Shown: positions 8,858-17,304 of the stretch, piece after piece | Layout: each line of letters starts with the position of its first letter | Position numbering within the stretch: the first letter of the stretch is position 1 | Origin: a virus | DNA: 41,104 nucleotides | Virus record (IMG/VR): IMGVR_UViG_3300024999_000207 | Location: 1-41,104 of that record | Strand: one strand, 5' to 3' | Made by a program: the position numbers and the translations under genes | The notes under the pieces: model-generated | The model's input: only the letters and a program-made list of their open reading frames with translations | Told to the model about the DNA's origin: nothing | The model's database searches: none

Positions 8858-8921
8858 CTATTTTATCCATTGTTAATAAAATAAGATACATTATCAAAAT
8901 TTAGAAAGGTGGAAAATAAAA

Positions 8922-9326
8922 ATGGCTTATATTCATATGTACGATACAAATCCTACTGTAAATTTAACCGATGGAACACTTGTAAGCGAATCTGGCTTAG
9001 GAACACATCCTATTTTAATCATACTCAATGCAACGAACAACGAGATTTCATCAGGAGTAAAATTAGCTATTAGAACTGAGACTGGATTTCAGACAACCTC
9101 TGGTGTTAATACATCAATAAGTATTATAGGTACAAATTCAAATAAATGGGCATTAAGTTTAGACAATATAACTTGGGAAGCATACGGATCACCTCTAACA
9201 TTAACTGCTCAAATTACACCAATTAATAAAATTCTATATGTTCGTGCGAAAAGTACATCAGATGAGATTCCTATGAACGATATAAGTGTTTCTTTATCCT
9301 GTGTTTCTCAGATTGAAGCTATATAA
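8922..9326 (+). CDS. Small beta-rich virion protein
   Basis: A 134-residue protein with an AGAAAGGTGG ribosome site. Alternating polar and hydrophobic residues, ISIIGTNSNKWALSLDN and ILYVRAKSTSD indicate an all-beta, possibly Ig-like fold found on tail or capsid surfaces. It has no signal peptide or catalytic motif. It begins a group of probable receptor-interaction genes (repeat protein, small protein, fibre). Function inferred from context. Confidence 0.5.
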   Translation: MAYIHMYDTNPTVNLTDGTLVSESGLGTHPILIILNATNNEISSGVKLAIRTETGFQTTSGVNTSISIIGTNSNKWALSLDNITWEAYGSPLTLTAQITPINKILYVRAKSTSDEIPMNDISVSLSCVSQIEAI

Positions 9327-9365
9327 ATAATATATTATTCTCTAAAGCGAGGTGGTGTATAACTA

Positions 9366-10460
9366 TTGTTTAATACCTCATTATTGAACAGTTCCCAATT
9401 TAATACCTCCGGTATAAAAATAACTTATTCTGTTTCATTTAATACAGACACGTTTAGACAAATATCAACTCTAGAAACATCAATTAATGACACAACGAGA
9501 AATATTCACAAAACAATTATATCAACTATTGATTCAAAAAAAAGTGTAGTTAATCAAATACTCTCTCAGTGCGACACACTCCTAAAAATAACCAACACTT
9601 CAAATTCTCAACCACAAACAAACCGTAAAATATTAATATCACCTACAATAAATTCTAATATCCAAAGAAGAATTGTAATTAATCCATCCTTAAACTTCGA
9701 CACTTACAAAAAACTCTCAAATAATGTAACAGTTAATTCTGATATCAAGCGCAATATATCTAATATAATACAAACTTCCATCAATACAAATCGCAAAGTA
9801 ATATTAAATATACTTCAAGAAAATAATACATATCGTAAAATATCAATTAATCCAAATATATCAATAGATTCTACCCGTAAAATCCAAGTAACAATCACAT
9901 CAAATCATGATACAACCAGAAAAATTACAACAACAGAATTAATAAATCTAGATACCATTAGAATTGTATCAAATTTTATTACCATCAATATCAACTTAGA
10001 TACAGTAAGAAAAATTTTAGTAAATATTACAAATAATTCTGATGCAAAAAGAAAAACATTCCTTACAAATACTTCTACTCTTAATACTAAGCGTAAAATT
10101 ACAATATTAAATTCATTATCTCCAATTACTAAAAGAAAAGTCGTTGTCACATCTACAACAAACACCCAAACAAAACGTAAAATAAGCAAAATTATTCAAA
10201 TTGCATCAGATTTAACATTAAAAATTTCAAATTCAATTATAAGTCTATATGACACTGTAAGAAATATAGTTAATATCCAATCGAGAAGAGGCAATAAATA
10301 TATATTTACAGAGATTCAAGATAAATATATTATAACAGAATTTGCAGAAGTTGGATATTTATTTACAGAATTAAAAGATAAATATGTATTGCAAGAATTT
10401 GAAAATAATTATAATTTTACAGAGATTTCTAATAAATATATTGTTACAGAAGATGAATAA
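9366..10460 (+). CDS. Repeat protein with 14-residue 'DTxRKI' repeats, probable tail-associated protein
   Basis: A 364-residue protein with TTG start and GAGGTGG upstream. From about residue 20 to 300 it is built of some 20 imperfect repeats with a regular 14-residue period: a beta-strand-like I/V-rich half followed by (D/N)(T/I)xRK. The last ~60 residues change to a different repeat, (K)Y-hydrophobic-F/T-T-E repeated about seven times. There is no signal peptide, membrane segment or catalytic motif. Similar DT-R-K and KY-FTE repeats are known to me from uncharacterised Firmicute prophage proteins next to tail fibres. The repeats could form an elongated fibre or solenoid. Composition is very low in Gly, Cys and Trp. 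Confidence 0.5.
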   Translation: MFNTSLLNSSQFNTSGIKITYSVSFNTDTFRQISTLETSINDTTRNIHKTIISTIDSKKSVVNQILSQCDTLLKITNTSNSQPQTNRKILISPTINSNIQRRIVINPSLNFDTYKKLSNNVTVNSDIKRNISNIIQTSINTNRKVILNILQENNTYRKISINPNISIDSTRKIQVTITSNHDTTRKITTTELINLDTIRIVSNFITININLDTVRKILVNITNNSDAKRKTFLTNTSTLNTKRKITILNSLSPITKRKVVVTSTTNTQTKRKISKIIQIASDLTLKISNSIISLYDTVRNIVNIQSRRGNKYIFTEIQDKYIITEFAEVGYLFTELKDKYVLQEFENNYNFTEISNKYIVTEDE

Positions 10461-10468
10461 TAAATGAG

Positions 10469-10774
10469 GTGATTAGTATTTTATTCAAATTAGGGGAGCA
10501 GAAAGATGTTGGACTTAATGTTTCGTCAAAAGATGGGTCTAATTTTTCTTTTGAAAGTGTGACATACGAATATAAAGATAGAACGGGAACTGTTATATCA
10601 GAAGGAGAAGCTCAATTTGATAATAATTTTAAGAAAACATTCGTATTATTGTCTCCAACAACTGGAGGTAATGTGGAGTTTAAAATGAAGATGCGACCAT
10701 TATTAGCAAATGGAGAAATTGACTCATCTAAAAACATAGAAACAATAATTGAATCTATTCCTATAAGAATGTAA
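10469..10774 (+). CDS. Small tail-region protein, unknown
   Basis: Up to 101 residues. The GTG at 10469 lies inside the ribosome site GAGGTG, so initiation there is doubtful; the first in-frame codon at a normal distance is ATT 10478 (product MLFKLGEQKDVGL...), a rare AUU start. The protein has a beta-rich N-terminal region (SFESVTYEYKDRTGTVISEGEAQF) similar in type to small baseplate or BppU-like N-terminal domains preceding fibre genes. It is eight bases after the repeat protein and 38 before the fibre. Role inferred from position. Confidence 0.45.
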   Translation: MISILFKLGEQKDVGLNVSSKDGSNFSFESVTYEYKDRTGTVISEGEAQFDNNFKKTFVLLSPTTGGNVEFKMKMRPLLANGEIDSSKNIETIIESIPIRM

Positions 10775-10811
10775 AATTAAATAATTTATCCATAAAAGGA
10801 AGTGATAATAA

Positions 10812-12191
10812 TTGACTTTCCATAATATAGCCAACAATGCAGAATCAAATTTAGCATCTCCAGTTGGATTATCAGATTTGGAAATTACTGTAGTTGCAGA
10901 TAACTTCCCTTCTGCTCCATTTTACATTACTTTGGGAAATTCATCTATAAATGAAATAGTTGAAGTAACATCTAAAAATGGCAATGTATTTACTGTAGGT
11001 AGAGCAAGAGATGGGACTACTGCAAAAGAATTTATAATTGGAGATAAAGTTCAATTATTTATGGTTGCGGGATTATTGACAGAATTACAAACTGCGTCAG
11101 ATAATAAAGTAGACAAAGTAACAAATAAGCAATTATCAACTGAGGATTATACTTCAGATGAGAAAACTAAATTATCAGGAATTGCAATAGGAGCAAATGC
11201 ATATGTTCATCCCTCAACTGACGGTTCCCATCATGTTCCTGCTACTAATACGACAAATAATACCAAAGTATTAAAATCAGGAGCAACAGATGGAAGCGAA
11301 GCATGGGGGCAAGTTGTATTTAGTGAATTGGGTTCTGTACCTACAACTTTAGTTGGATATGGGATTACAGATGCTACTCCTATATCCATATTGGCTGGCA
11401 ATATATTTGTTCCATACAATGTCCTCCAACAAGCCATAATCAATGGCAATTTCTCCATAAATCAAAGAGTTGTATCTGGAACAGTCATTTTATCGGCAGG
11501 AGCATATGGACACGACAGGTGGAAAGCTGGTGCTTCTGGATGCACTTATACTTTTACAACATCGGCAAATATTACAACATTAACAATTAGTGCTGGCTCA
11601 CTACAACAAATCATTGAAGGATTAAATTTATACACAGGCACTTATACATTATCTTGGACAGGAACATCTCAAGGTAAAATAGGCGCAGGAAGTTATGGAG
11701 CAACAGGAATAACCGGAAGTGTAACTGGTGGCACTAATTTAACTGTAGAATTTGGAACGGGTACATTGAGTAAGGTTAATTTTAATTTTGGTAATACGGC
11801 ATTGCCTTTTCAAGCTAAAAGTTTTACAGATGAACTATTAGCCTGTTTGAGGTATTATGAGAAAACTTATGACGCTAATACCTCCCCTGGCACAAATACG
11901 GTATTTGGACTAATTTGTCTATCAGGAATGGCAGACTCAGCTGGATTCGCAGATATTATAAATGCATTTTCAGTTAAAAAAAGAGTAACCCCAACGGTTA
12001 AATGCTATAAGCTTGATGGTACTCCTAATGTATTAGTTATTTCAATAAATGGAGCTGTATCCGTAGATATAGCAGCATCTATAACTCCATTTACCAATAT
12101 AAGTCAAACAGGTTTTAGAAAACCAGGTGGATTAACTCCTGGTCAATCATTGATCTTTCAAGGGCATTATGTCGCTGATGCCGAAATATAG
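10812..12191 (+). CDS. Phage tail fibre / receptor-binding protein
   Basis: A 459-residue protein with a TTG start and AAAAGGAAG upstream. Residues ~1-85 form a beta module (NEIVEVTSKNGNVFTVGRARDGTTA) that attaches to the virion. Residues ~98-130 have the fibre signature VDKVTNKQLSTEDYTSDEKTKL followed by GAxxxVHP. From ~205 the segment INGNFSINQR...GHDRW...SFTDELLACLRYYEKTY is the C-terminal receptor-binding type domain found in many phage fibres. A DUF4376-like gene follows, as is usual for a fibre and its assembly partner. Strong family-level call; the receptor is unknown. Confidence 0.8.
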   Translation: MTFHNIANNAESNLASPVGLSDLEITVVADNFPSAPFYITLGNSSINEIVEVTSKNGNVFTVGRARDGTTAKEFIIGDKVQLFMVAGLLTELQTASDNKVDKVTNKQLSTEDYTSDEKTKLSGIAIGANAYVHPSTDGSHHVPATNTTNNTKVLKSGATDGSEAWGQVVFSELGSVPTTLVGYGITDATPISILAGNIFVPYNVLQQAIINGNFSINQRVVSGTVILSAGAYGHDRWKAGASGCTYTFTTSANITTLTISAGSLQQIIEGLNLYTGTYTLSWTGTSQGKIGAGSYGATGITGSVTGGTNLTVEFGTGTLSKVNFNFGNTALPFQAKSFTDELLACLRYYEKTYDANTSPGTNTVFGLICLSGMADSAGFADIINAFSVKKRVTPTVKCYKLDGTPNVLVISINGAVSVDIAASITPFTNISQTGFRKPGGLTPGQSLIFQGHYVADAEI

Positions 12192-12226
12192 ATGTGAACT
12201 AATCAAAATTATGGAGGGTTAATGTT

Positions 12227-12805
12227 ATGAATAAACATTATATTAGAGTAGATTTAAACAATAATATTATCTATGGTTTTTCAGATGCTTTTGAAAATCC
12301 ACAAGAGGGTGATATTTGCATTAATGAAAATGGAGAAAGGCATTTTGAGTTGTTAGGGGTTATTAATCCTAGTTTGATTACAACGGATGGAGTATATTTT
12401 TATCAGTATATTGATGGGAATGTGGTTTATATTGTTAATCCAGTGCTAAATATTGATAAAGTTAAGGACAATAAAATATTAGAACTAAATACAGCATGTA
12501 ATCAAACAATCCTAAACGGCTTTCAATCAAATTGCACAGGTGAAAATCATAGCTACAAATTCGACAAAGAATATCAAGGTAATTTTGCATTAACAATTGG
12601 AGCAGTAAGTGTATCTCCTGAAATACTGAATGTACCTTGGCCTACGTTGGATTCTGGGATTCAAGTACATACGAGATCAGAATTCATACAATTATATTTG
12701 GATGGAAAAGCATTTATGGAAGGTAATTTGTATAGGTATTTTTCGATGAAAGCCCAAGTTGAAAATTGCATTAATATTACTGAGGTTGAGAAATTTATTT
12801 GGTAG
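12227..12805 (+). CDS. DUF4376-like / XkdW-like tail protein, likely fibre assembly partner
   Basis: A 192-residue protein with ATGGAGGG upstream. The C-terminal half (KILELNTACNQTIL...GENHSYKFDKEYQGNF, WPTLDSGIQVHTRSEF, LYRYFSMKAQVENC) matches the DUF4376-type domain found directly after tail fibre genes. It has a paralogue at 40387-40944 behind the Tal gene; the two share most C-terminal motifs but differ in the N-terminal part. A chaperone role in fibre assembly is a common suggestion for the family but is not shown here. Confidence 0.65.
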   Translation: MNKHYIRVDLNNNIIYGFSDAFENPQEGDICINENGERHFELLGVINPSLITTDGVYFYQYIDGNVVYIVNPVLNIDKVKDNKILELNTACNQTILNGFQSNCTGENHSYKFDKEYQGNFALTIGAVSVSPEILNVPWPTLDSGIQVHTRSEFIQLYLDGKAFMEGNLYRYFSMKAQVENCINITEVEKFIW

Positions 12806-12838
12806 AGATTAATATGATAAATAATAAATAAGATATAT

Positions 12839-12875
12839 CAAAGACATGACTGAATTATTGGTTGTGTCTTTGTTT
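12839..12875 (+). terminator. Hairpin terminator candidate
   Basis: An 8-bp stem (12839-12846 with 12865-12872) with an 18-base loop followed by TTTG. It lies at the boundary between the structural block and the accessory block. Confidence 0.5.
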
Positions 12876-12916
12876 GTGATAATTTGAGTAATTGGGATTA
12901 AATAATTAAAATAGGA

Positions 12917-13006
12917 GTGAGAGAAATAGTAAATCAAATACTAAAATTAATATCCCCTATCAGTCCCTCAGTAAATCATTATTTGAAAGGAGTTTATTAT
13001 CATTAA
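12917..13006 (+). pseudogene. Possible remnant of a RusA-type gene N-terminus
   Basis: A short frame (GTG 12917 within AGGAGTG, or ATA 12926 at normal spacing) encodes LKLISPISPSVNHYLKG and stops at 13004-13006. The PSxNH segment resembles the N-terminus of RusA-family resolvases. The next gene is itself a RusA with its own PSINKW segment, so this may be the leftover 5' end of a second RusA gene after deletion, or a leader peptide. Low certainty. Confidence 0.3.
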
Positions 13007-13430
13007 TAAAATATTAATTACAATAGATAATTCTACATTGGAAAAATATAATAAATACTATTTTAATCTACATCCAAAACGAAGGAAAGAACCAATAGAA
13101 TCTCCTCATCATCCCTCTATTAATAAATGGATGATTATGAAACGTCCTCAAATGAATGGTTTAAAACAAACATGGAAGGATTTCATAATCTGGTTAATTG
13201 AAGATTATGGCTATAGCAATATAAATATAGAATCATGTGCTATGACATTTACATATTACTTTAAAACCAAAGCGAGGCATGATACAGATAATCTGTCTCC
13301 TAAATTCATTTTAGATGGTTTATCAGAAGGATTTATAGTTGACGATGATTATAAACATTTGCATACTCTTACTTTAAAATGCGGATATGATAAGGAAAAT
13401 CCAAGGACAGAAATATTGGTAGAATATTGA
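13002..13430 (+). CDS. rusA: RusA-family Holliday junction resolvase
   Basis: A dimeric endonuclease that would resolve four-way junctions during phage recombination or replication. Family motifs: PSINKW...R..MN.LK..W.DFI near the N-terminus, and the acidic cluster ARHDTDNLSPKFILDGL followed by IVDDD, supplying the metal-binding Asp residues and a Lys. PRTEILVEY closes the fold. The first TTG (13038) has no ribosome site. AAAGGAG at 12986-12992 points instead to the in-frame ATT at 13002, giving an N-terminus NKILITIDNS; a rare AUU start is therefore likely (142 residues versus 130). The stop overlaps the ATG of the GIY-YIG gene (TGATG). Confidence 0.75.
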   Translation: MNKILITIDNSTLEKYNKYYFNLHPKRRKEPIESPHHPSINKWMIMKRPQMNGLKQTWKDFIIWLIEDYGYSNINIESCAMTFTYYFKTKARHDTDNLSPKFILDGLSEGFIVDDDYKHLHTLTLKCGYDKENPRTEILVEY

Positions 13431-14320
13431 TGGAAAATAATAATTATACAGTTTATATGCACATTAATAAAATTAATTCAAAAAAGTATATAGGAATAAC
13501 AAAACAAAAACCAGAAAAAAGATGGAGTCACGGTAATCATTATAAAAGCAGTCCTCATTTTTATAGTTCTATTAAGAAATATAGATGGGATAACTTTGAA
13601 CATTTGATACTTTTTGAAAATTTAAATGAAGAAGATGCAAAGAATATGGAAAAACAACTTATATTTGAATTTAATACTTTAGATAATTATTATGGTTATA
13701 ATCAAACTGAAGGTGGAGAGGGATGTAATGGTTATAAACATACTGAAAAAACAAAAAATAAAATGAGTGAGATTGCTAAACAAAGAATCGTATCAGAAGA
13801 AACAAAAGAAAAGATGAGAAATATAATGACTGGTAGGGAATTTACAGATGAATGGAAACAAAAAATTAGCGAAAGTCATATAGGAGATAAAAATCCTTCT
13901 GCTAAACCAGTAGTTCAATTAAACGGTAATTTTGAGTTAATTAAAGAGTTTTCTTGTGGTAGATATGCTGAACAAGAATTGGGTATTAATGTTACTCATA
14001 TATCTGCGGTATGCCTAGAGAAAGAGAGAAGTGCAGGTGGTTATATATTTATGTTTAAAGATAATTATGAAATCAAAAAAGATAGTTTAAAAGATAAATG
14101 TATAGTCGTTAGACCTCAGAAAAGAAAAGTTGTTCAATTATCATTAAATGACGAATATATAAATATGTTTAATTCTATTGTAGATGCTTCAAATGAGTTA
14201 CATATAGATCCAAGCTCCATAGGGAATGTTTGTAAAGGTAAAAAGCAGAAAACCTGTGGTGGATTTAAATGGATGTATGAAGAAGACTACGAAAAACAAC
14301 AAGAGAATACAGCAAGTTAA
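13430..14320 (+). CDS. GIY-YIG homing endonuclease with NUMOD3 and NUMOD1 repeats
   Basis: A seg/I-TevI-type free-standing homing endonuclease of about 296 residues. The N-terminal catalytic domain has YTVYMHINKINSKKYIGIT (the GIY-YIG tandem in the form VYM...YIG), a downstream Arg (KRWSHG) and the Glu of EKQLI. Residues ~105-160 carry NUMOD3 DNA-binding motifs (HTEKTKNKMSE, SEETKEKMR, DEWKQKISESHIGDKNP). Two NUMOD1-type helix-turn-helix repeats follow (KPVVQLNGNFELIKEF...GGYIFMF and RKVVQLSLNDEYINMF...GGFKWMY). ATG 13430 overlaps the RusA stop. It is probably a mobile intruder between rusA and the recombinase. Intact. Confidence 0.9.
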   Translation: MENNNYTVYMHINKINSKKYIGITKQKPEKRWSHGNHYKSSPHFYSSIKKYRWDNFEHLILFENLNEEDAKNMEKQLIFEFNTLDNYYGYNQTEGGEGCNGYKHTEKTKNKMSEIAKQRIVSEETKEKMRNIMTGREFTDEWKQKISESHIGDKNPSAKPVVQLNGNFELIKEFSCGRYAEQELGINVTHISAVCLEKERSAGGYIFMFKDNYEIKKDSLKDKCIVVRPQKRKVVQLSLNDEYINMFNSIVDASNELHIDPSSIGNVCKGKKQKTCGGFKWMYEEDYEKQQENTAS

Positions 14321-14351
14321 TTTAAAAGTAAACTATAAAGGAAGTGAATTA

Positions 14352-15413
14352 ATGTCAGAACGTGGAAGAGTATATAATCCAATTTACACTAAAGAAGAAT
14401 GGTTAATAATTAATCCAAAGAACAAAGAAGTGATGAATGATTTTCTAGAAGAATATAGACAAAGAAAAAAGAAGAAAGGAACCATTGATGCATATTTCCA
14501 AGATTTAAGGATCATTATGATTTATATAAATAGATTTTGTGGTAATAAATGTATTCTTGATTTAGGAAAGAAGGATTTTAGAAGGTTAAGTATATGGTTA
14601 AGTGATGATTTAAAAGTATCTAATGCAAGAGCAAATAGATTAATGAGTTCCACTAGGTCTATGCTTTCGTACTGCGAGGAAGATGACGAGACAGAATATG
14701 AAAATAATGTATCCAGAAAGGTGAAAGGTCTTCCCTCAGAGCCAGTAAAAACTGATGAAGATAACTTTTTTATGACTTTTGATCAAATCTGGAGAATTAG
14801 AGGAGAATTGCTAAAACGTGGCAAATTACAGCTTGCTGTTTTACATATGCTTTTGTTTGATTCTGGGGGTCGTAGGAATGAGGTTTATCAAATCAAGAAG
14901 CAAGATGTTCAGGAAGGAAATAAAACAAATATCGTTGTTGGTAAAAGAGGAAAAACATTTCCATTAGTATATTTAAATGATACTAGAGAATTAGCTAGGA
15001 AACTTATTATTGAACGTGGTGAAGATAATTTGGATGCTTTGTGGATTACTGGAACTGGAGAAAATAAAAAAGAAGTAACTTATGGTGCTATATATGATAG
15101 AGTTGTTGCTATTTCTGTAATATTTAGTGAATTAGAAGGAAGAGAAATCCATATATTTCCACATTCCTACAGACACAGTAGATGCGAGTGTTTATTAGAG
15201 GGGCAAGATCCACGTATTATTGATCCTAAAACTGGATTACCAAAAAAATTCTCATTAGAAGAAGTTCAGCTTTTTCTTCACCATTCTGATCCTAAAACAA
15301 CACAGGGATATCGAAAGGATCATAGTGAGGAAATGATTGATGGTATGTTTAATTTTGATGGAGAAGTAGAAGATGTAACTAATAAAGAAATAATTTCAAA
15401 AGATAATAAATAA
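14352..15413 (+). CDS. Tyrosine recombinase / phage integrase family
   Basis: A 353-residue site-specific recombinase. ATG 14352 has AAAGGAAGTG upstream; the longer frame from 14226 overlaps the GIY-YIG gene and is not needed. Residues ~35-120 form a SAM-like core-binding domain. The catalytic domain shows the Arg box (SGGRRNEVYQI), the beta-hairpin Lys (VGKRGKTF), HSYRH (HxxR), the His of LHHSDP and the nucleophilic Tyr in TTQGYRKD. All five to six catalytic residues are present, so it should be active. An inverted repeat at 15677-15741 downstream could be a recombination site. It may integrate the phage or resolve genome multimers. Confidence 0.9.
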   Translation: MSERGRVYNPIYTKEEWLIINPKNKEVMNDFLEEYRQRKKKKGTIDAYFQDLRIIMIYINRFCGNKCILDLGKKDFRRLSIWLSDDLKVSNARANRLMSSTRSMLSYCEEDDETEYENNVSRKVKGLPSEPVKTDEDNFFMTFDQIWRIRGELLKRGKLQLAVLHMLLFDSGGRRNEVYQIKKQDVQEGNKTNIVVGKRGKTFPLVYLNDTRELARKLIIERGEDNLDALWITGTGENKKEVTYGAIYDRVVAISVIFSELEGREIHIFPHSYRHSRCECLLEGQDPRIIDPKTGLPKKFSLEEVQLFLHHSDPKTTQGYRKDHSEEMIDGMFNFDGEVEDVTNKEIISKDNK

Positions 15414-15437
15414 ATTAACAATCCAAAATAACCACTA

Positions 15438-15462
15438 GGGATTAAAATTACAAATTAATCCC
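15438..15462. terminator. Weak hairpin downstream of recombinase
   Basis: GGGATTAA (15438-15445) pairs with TTAATCCC (15455-15462) with a nine-base loop. No T-run follows, so termination is uncertain. A smaller hairpin with GTTTTTG lies at 15623-15648 and could serve as terminator instead. The flanking 90 bases are C-rich and G-poor. Confidence 0.4.
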
Positions 15463-15676
15463 TCTCCTCCTACCACCATCACATCACTCTAACCTCCAAC
15501 TAAATAAAAGGACATTTTCATAGGATATTGGATACTCTGAAAGTGGCCTGTAGCAAGGGTTTTATGATTTGTAATATTCTATAAATATAATAATTTAATA
15601 AAAATTTAAGATAGATTAAAATACCTTGATTATTTTTAAGGTGTTTTTGATGTGTCTTAAATCTGACACAAATTTT

Positions 15677-15741
15677 ACTAGTAGGGATAATGACCTCATG
15701 AATTATTATTAAAGGTAAACTCTCCACCTTGTCCTACTAGT
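15677..15741. repeat. Inverted repeat ACTAGTAGG / CCTACTAGT in the recombinase-404aa intergenic region
   Basis: Perfect 9-bp arms at 15677-15685 and 15733-15741 are separated by 47 bases. The 394-base gap 15414-15807 otherwise holds the two weak hairpins above and no gene. Adjacency to the tyrosine recombinase makes a recombination site or regulatory operator possible. No chromosomal att partner is visible in the window. Confidence 0.4.
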
Positions 15742-15807
15742 ATTTAATAATAACAATAAAGTGAGAGAAATAATTAAACTACAAAAGAAAGAGAGATGTA
15801 TTGAAAA

Positions 15808-17022
15808 ATGAATATTAGTAAATTATCAGGAAAAATGACCATTTCAAATTACAAAAAATTATGTGAATTATTAGAAGAGAAAGTATTAAATGGTAATGCA
15901 AAAATAGCTCAATTAAAAGAATTGGAGAGATATTTAAAATATCATAAATCAGGAAATAAATTTATAATTGATGAAATATACGATGAAGTCAAAGAAAAAG
16001 TTGATGGTCGCAAAGACACAAAAGGAAATAATAATGTTTATGGTAAATATATTGAACAATTAGTATTAGATTTGCTTGTACAAAAATATCAAACTACACA
16101 AGAAAGAAAAATATATTTAAGTAGAGATAAAATGTTACGAGCTTTAGACATGATCAACGATAATTATAGTTTTGGCAAATTCCATCGAGATATATTATCA
16201 GACTATATAAATGCAGATAGTGACAATGTTAAAGAATTTTATATGTTAAATAATAGAAACTTATATGAAACAGTTGAAAGAGCTTTTAAATCATTAGAAA
16301 GTAAGTGTTTAGTTAGCTGGAAATTAGTTACTACTGTTGCATGTGGTCTTACTGAATTTAATCAAAATATTGTTCTAGACGATGGTACTATAGTAGATAT
16401 ATTAGATTTTATTGGTGGAAGCGAAGAAGATAAAATTGCAATATCTAAAGAAACTCATACAACTGCTTCAGATGAAGAACTTGATACAATACTTTATGCA
16501 GAAAATAAAATTCTTGAAGTAATGGGTTTTGAAAGTAAGAAAGATGTATTTATTTGTGACAAATATACAGAATTTAATAAAAAGGTATGTGAATTATTAA
16601 ATAAAACATCTAATATTAGGTATTATTATAAATCTTATGACGTAATATTCCATGAGAAAGTTATCTTAGAATTAGAGAAAATAAGTCAATGGATATTGGA
16701 GCAAGAGGTAAGGCAAAACATTAAAGTTACTCTTAATGGAATTATATCTAATAAATTAGTAGTTAATGCTGAAGAAAGACAAAATAAAGCAATAGAAGAG
16801 GGATCTAAGATATTTGGTAAATTAAATACTGATAAATATAGTCATATGAAAATAGAAAGACGTTCAGAAGACAATTATGTTGAAGACAATAAAAATATTG
16901 TTAATACTGTAATTAATCATAATAAAGGTGATTTAAAAAGTCAAATGATTAAAGTACATAATGAAAAAGAAAAGAAATCTAAAGAAAGTTTTAAAGAATT
17001 ATTAGATGAATTTGTAAAATAA
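15808..17022 (+). CDS. Unknown protein, possible DNA-binding replication-type protein
   Basis: A 404-residue cytoplasmic protein with GAGAGATG upstream. The N-terminus (ISNYKKLCELLEEKVLNGNAKIAQLKELERYLKY...NKFIIDEIYDE) is a helical, probably helix-turn-helix-like module seen in uncharacterised proteins of clostridial plasmids and phages. Residues ~78-175 (YGKYIEQLVLDLL...LSRDKMLRALDMINDNY) are also helical. The C-terminal ~80 residues are Lys/Glu-rich and probably extended. No nuclease or ATPase motif is visible. It is followed by a 465-base structured non-coding region, an arrangement that would suit an initiator and its target site, but this is inference. Confidence 0.5.
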   Translation: MNISKLSGKMTISNYKKLCELLEEKVLNGNAKIAQLKELERYLKYHKSGNKFIIDEIYDEVKEKVDGRKDTKGNNNVYGKYIEQLVLDLLVQKYQTTQERKIYLSRDKMLRALDMINDNYSFGKFHRDILSDYINADSDNVKEFYMLNNRNLYETVERAFKSLESKCLVSWKLVTTVACGLTEFNQNIVLDDGTIVDILDFIGGSEEDKIAISKETHTTASDEELDTILYAENKILEVMGFESKKDVFICDKYTEFNKKVCELLNKTSNIRYYYKSYDVIFHEKVILELEKISQWILEQEVRQNIKVTLNGIISNKLVVNAEERQNKAIEEGSKIFGKLNTDKYSHMKIERRSEDNYVEDNKNIVNTVINHNKGDLKSQMIKVHNEKEKKSKESFKELLDEFVK

Positions 17023-17029
17023 TTATTTG

Positions 17030-17088
17030 TTGGCCATTTCTAGTCCCCAATATATTAGACTACTTCTTGTTGTATTACAAATGGCCAA
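17030..17088 (+). terminator. Hairpin with 10-bp stem after the 404-residue gene
   Basis: TTGGCCATTT (17030-17039) pairs perfectly with AAATGGCCAA (17079-17088) across a 39-base loop. It begins eight bases after the stop codon. The loop is long and no T-run follows directly, so it may act as an RNA-stabilising structure rather than a simple terminator. Confidence 0.45.
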
Positions 17089-17135
17089 GTTTATAAAAAT
17101 TTAAAAACAAAACAAAATCTATTATTCATGAAGTA

Positions 17136-17189
17136 ATTTTGGGACACCAAAATTGCTGAAATGATCCTCGATGGAAATCGCCCTAGCAA
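17136..17189. other. Structured intergenic element (two hairpins)
   Basis: ATTTTGG (17136-17142) pairs with CCAAAAT (17147-17153) around a GACA loop. Next, TTGCT (17153-17157) can pair with AGCAA (17185-17189), enclosing CGAT-GGAA-ATCG (17169-17180) with a GNRA-type loop. The string TTGCTGAAAT at 17153 recurs at 20373 upstream of the antirepressor. It could be a structured RNA or a protein-binding site. No known class recognised. Confidence 0.35.
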
Positions 17190-17240
17190 AATAATAAATA
17201 TATAAAAATAATAAAAATAATAATCTTATGACAAGTCAAA

Positions 17241-17304
17241 GGAACGAAGGGTAACGGGTGAAGCGTCACCCTTGCTAAACATTCGCAAGTGTGCTCATGT
17301 TTAG
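17241..17304. other. GC-richer double hairpin, candidate origin/oriT-like or structured RNA
   Basis: GGGTGA-AGCG-TCACCC (17256-17271) is a perfect 6-bp hairpin. CTAAACAT (17275-17282) pairs with ATGTTTAG (17297-17304). The second loop contains TTCGCAAGTGTGCTC, which resembles the nick region of MOB_Q-type transfer origins (AAGTGCGCCC core as I recall it), differing in two positions of the ten-base core. The segment is clearly richer in G+C than its flanks. No relaxase is in the window. Function undetermined. Confidence 0.35.

Noticed and set aside
9905-10189. Minus-strand frame of 94 codons inside the repeat protein
   Set aside because: It mirrors the repetitive DT-R-K gene and has no ribosome site; a shadow frame.
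9366-10460. Diversity-generating retroelement target in the repeat protein or fibre
   Set aside because: No reverse transcriptase or template repeat is present in the window.
14226-14351. Longer N-terminus for the tyrosine recombinase
   Set aside because: It overlaps the NUMOD repeat of the GIY-YIG gene in another frame and lacks a ribosome site; ATG 14352 has one.
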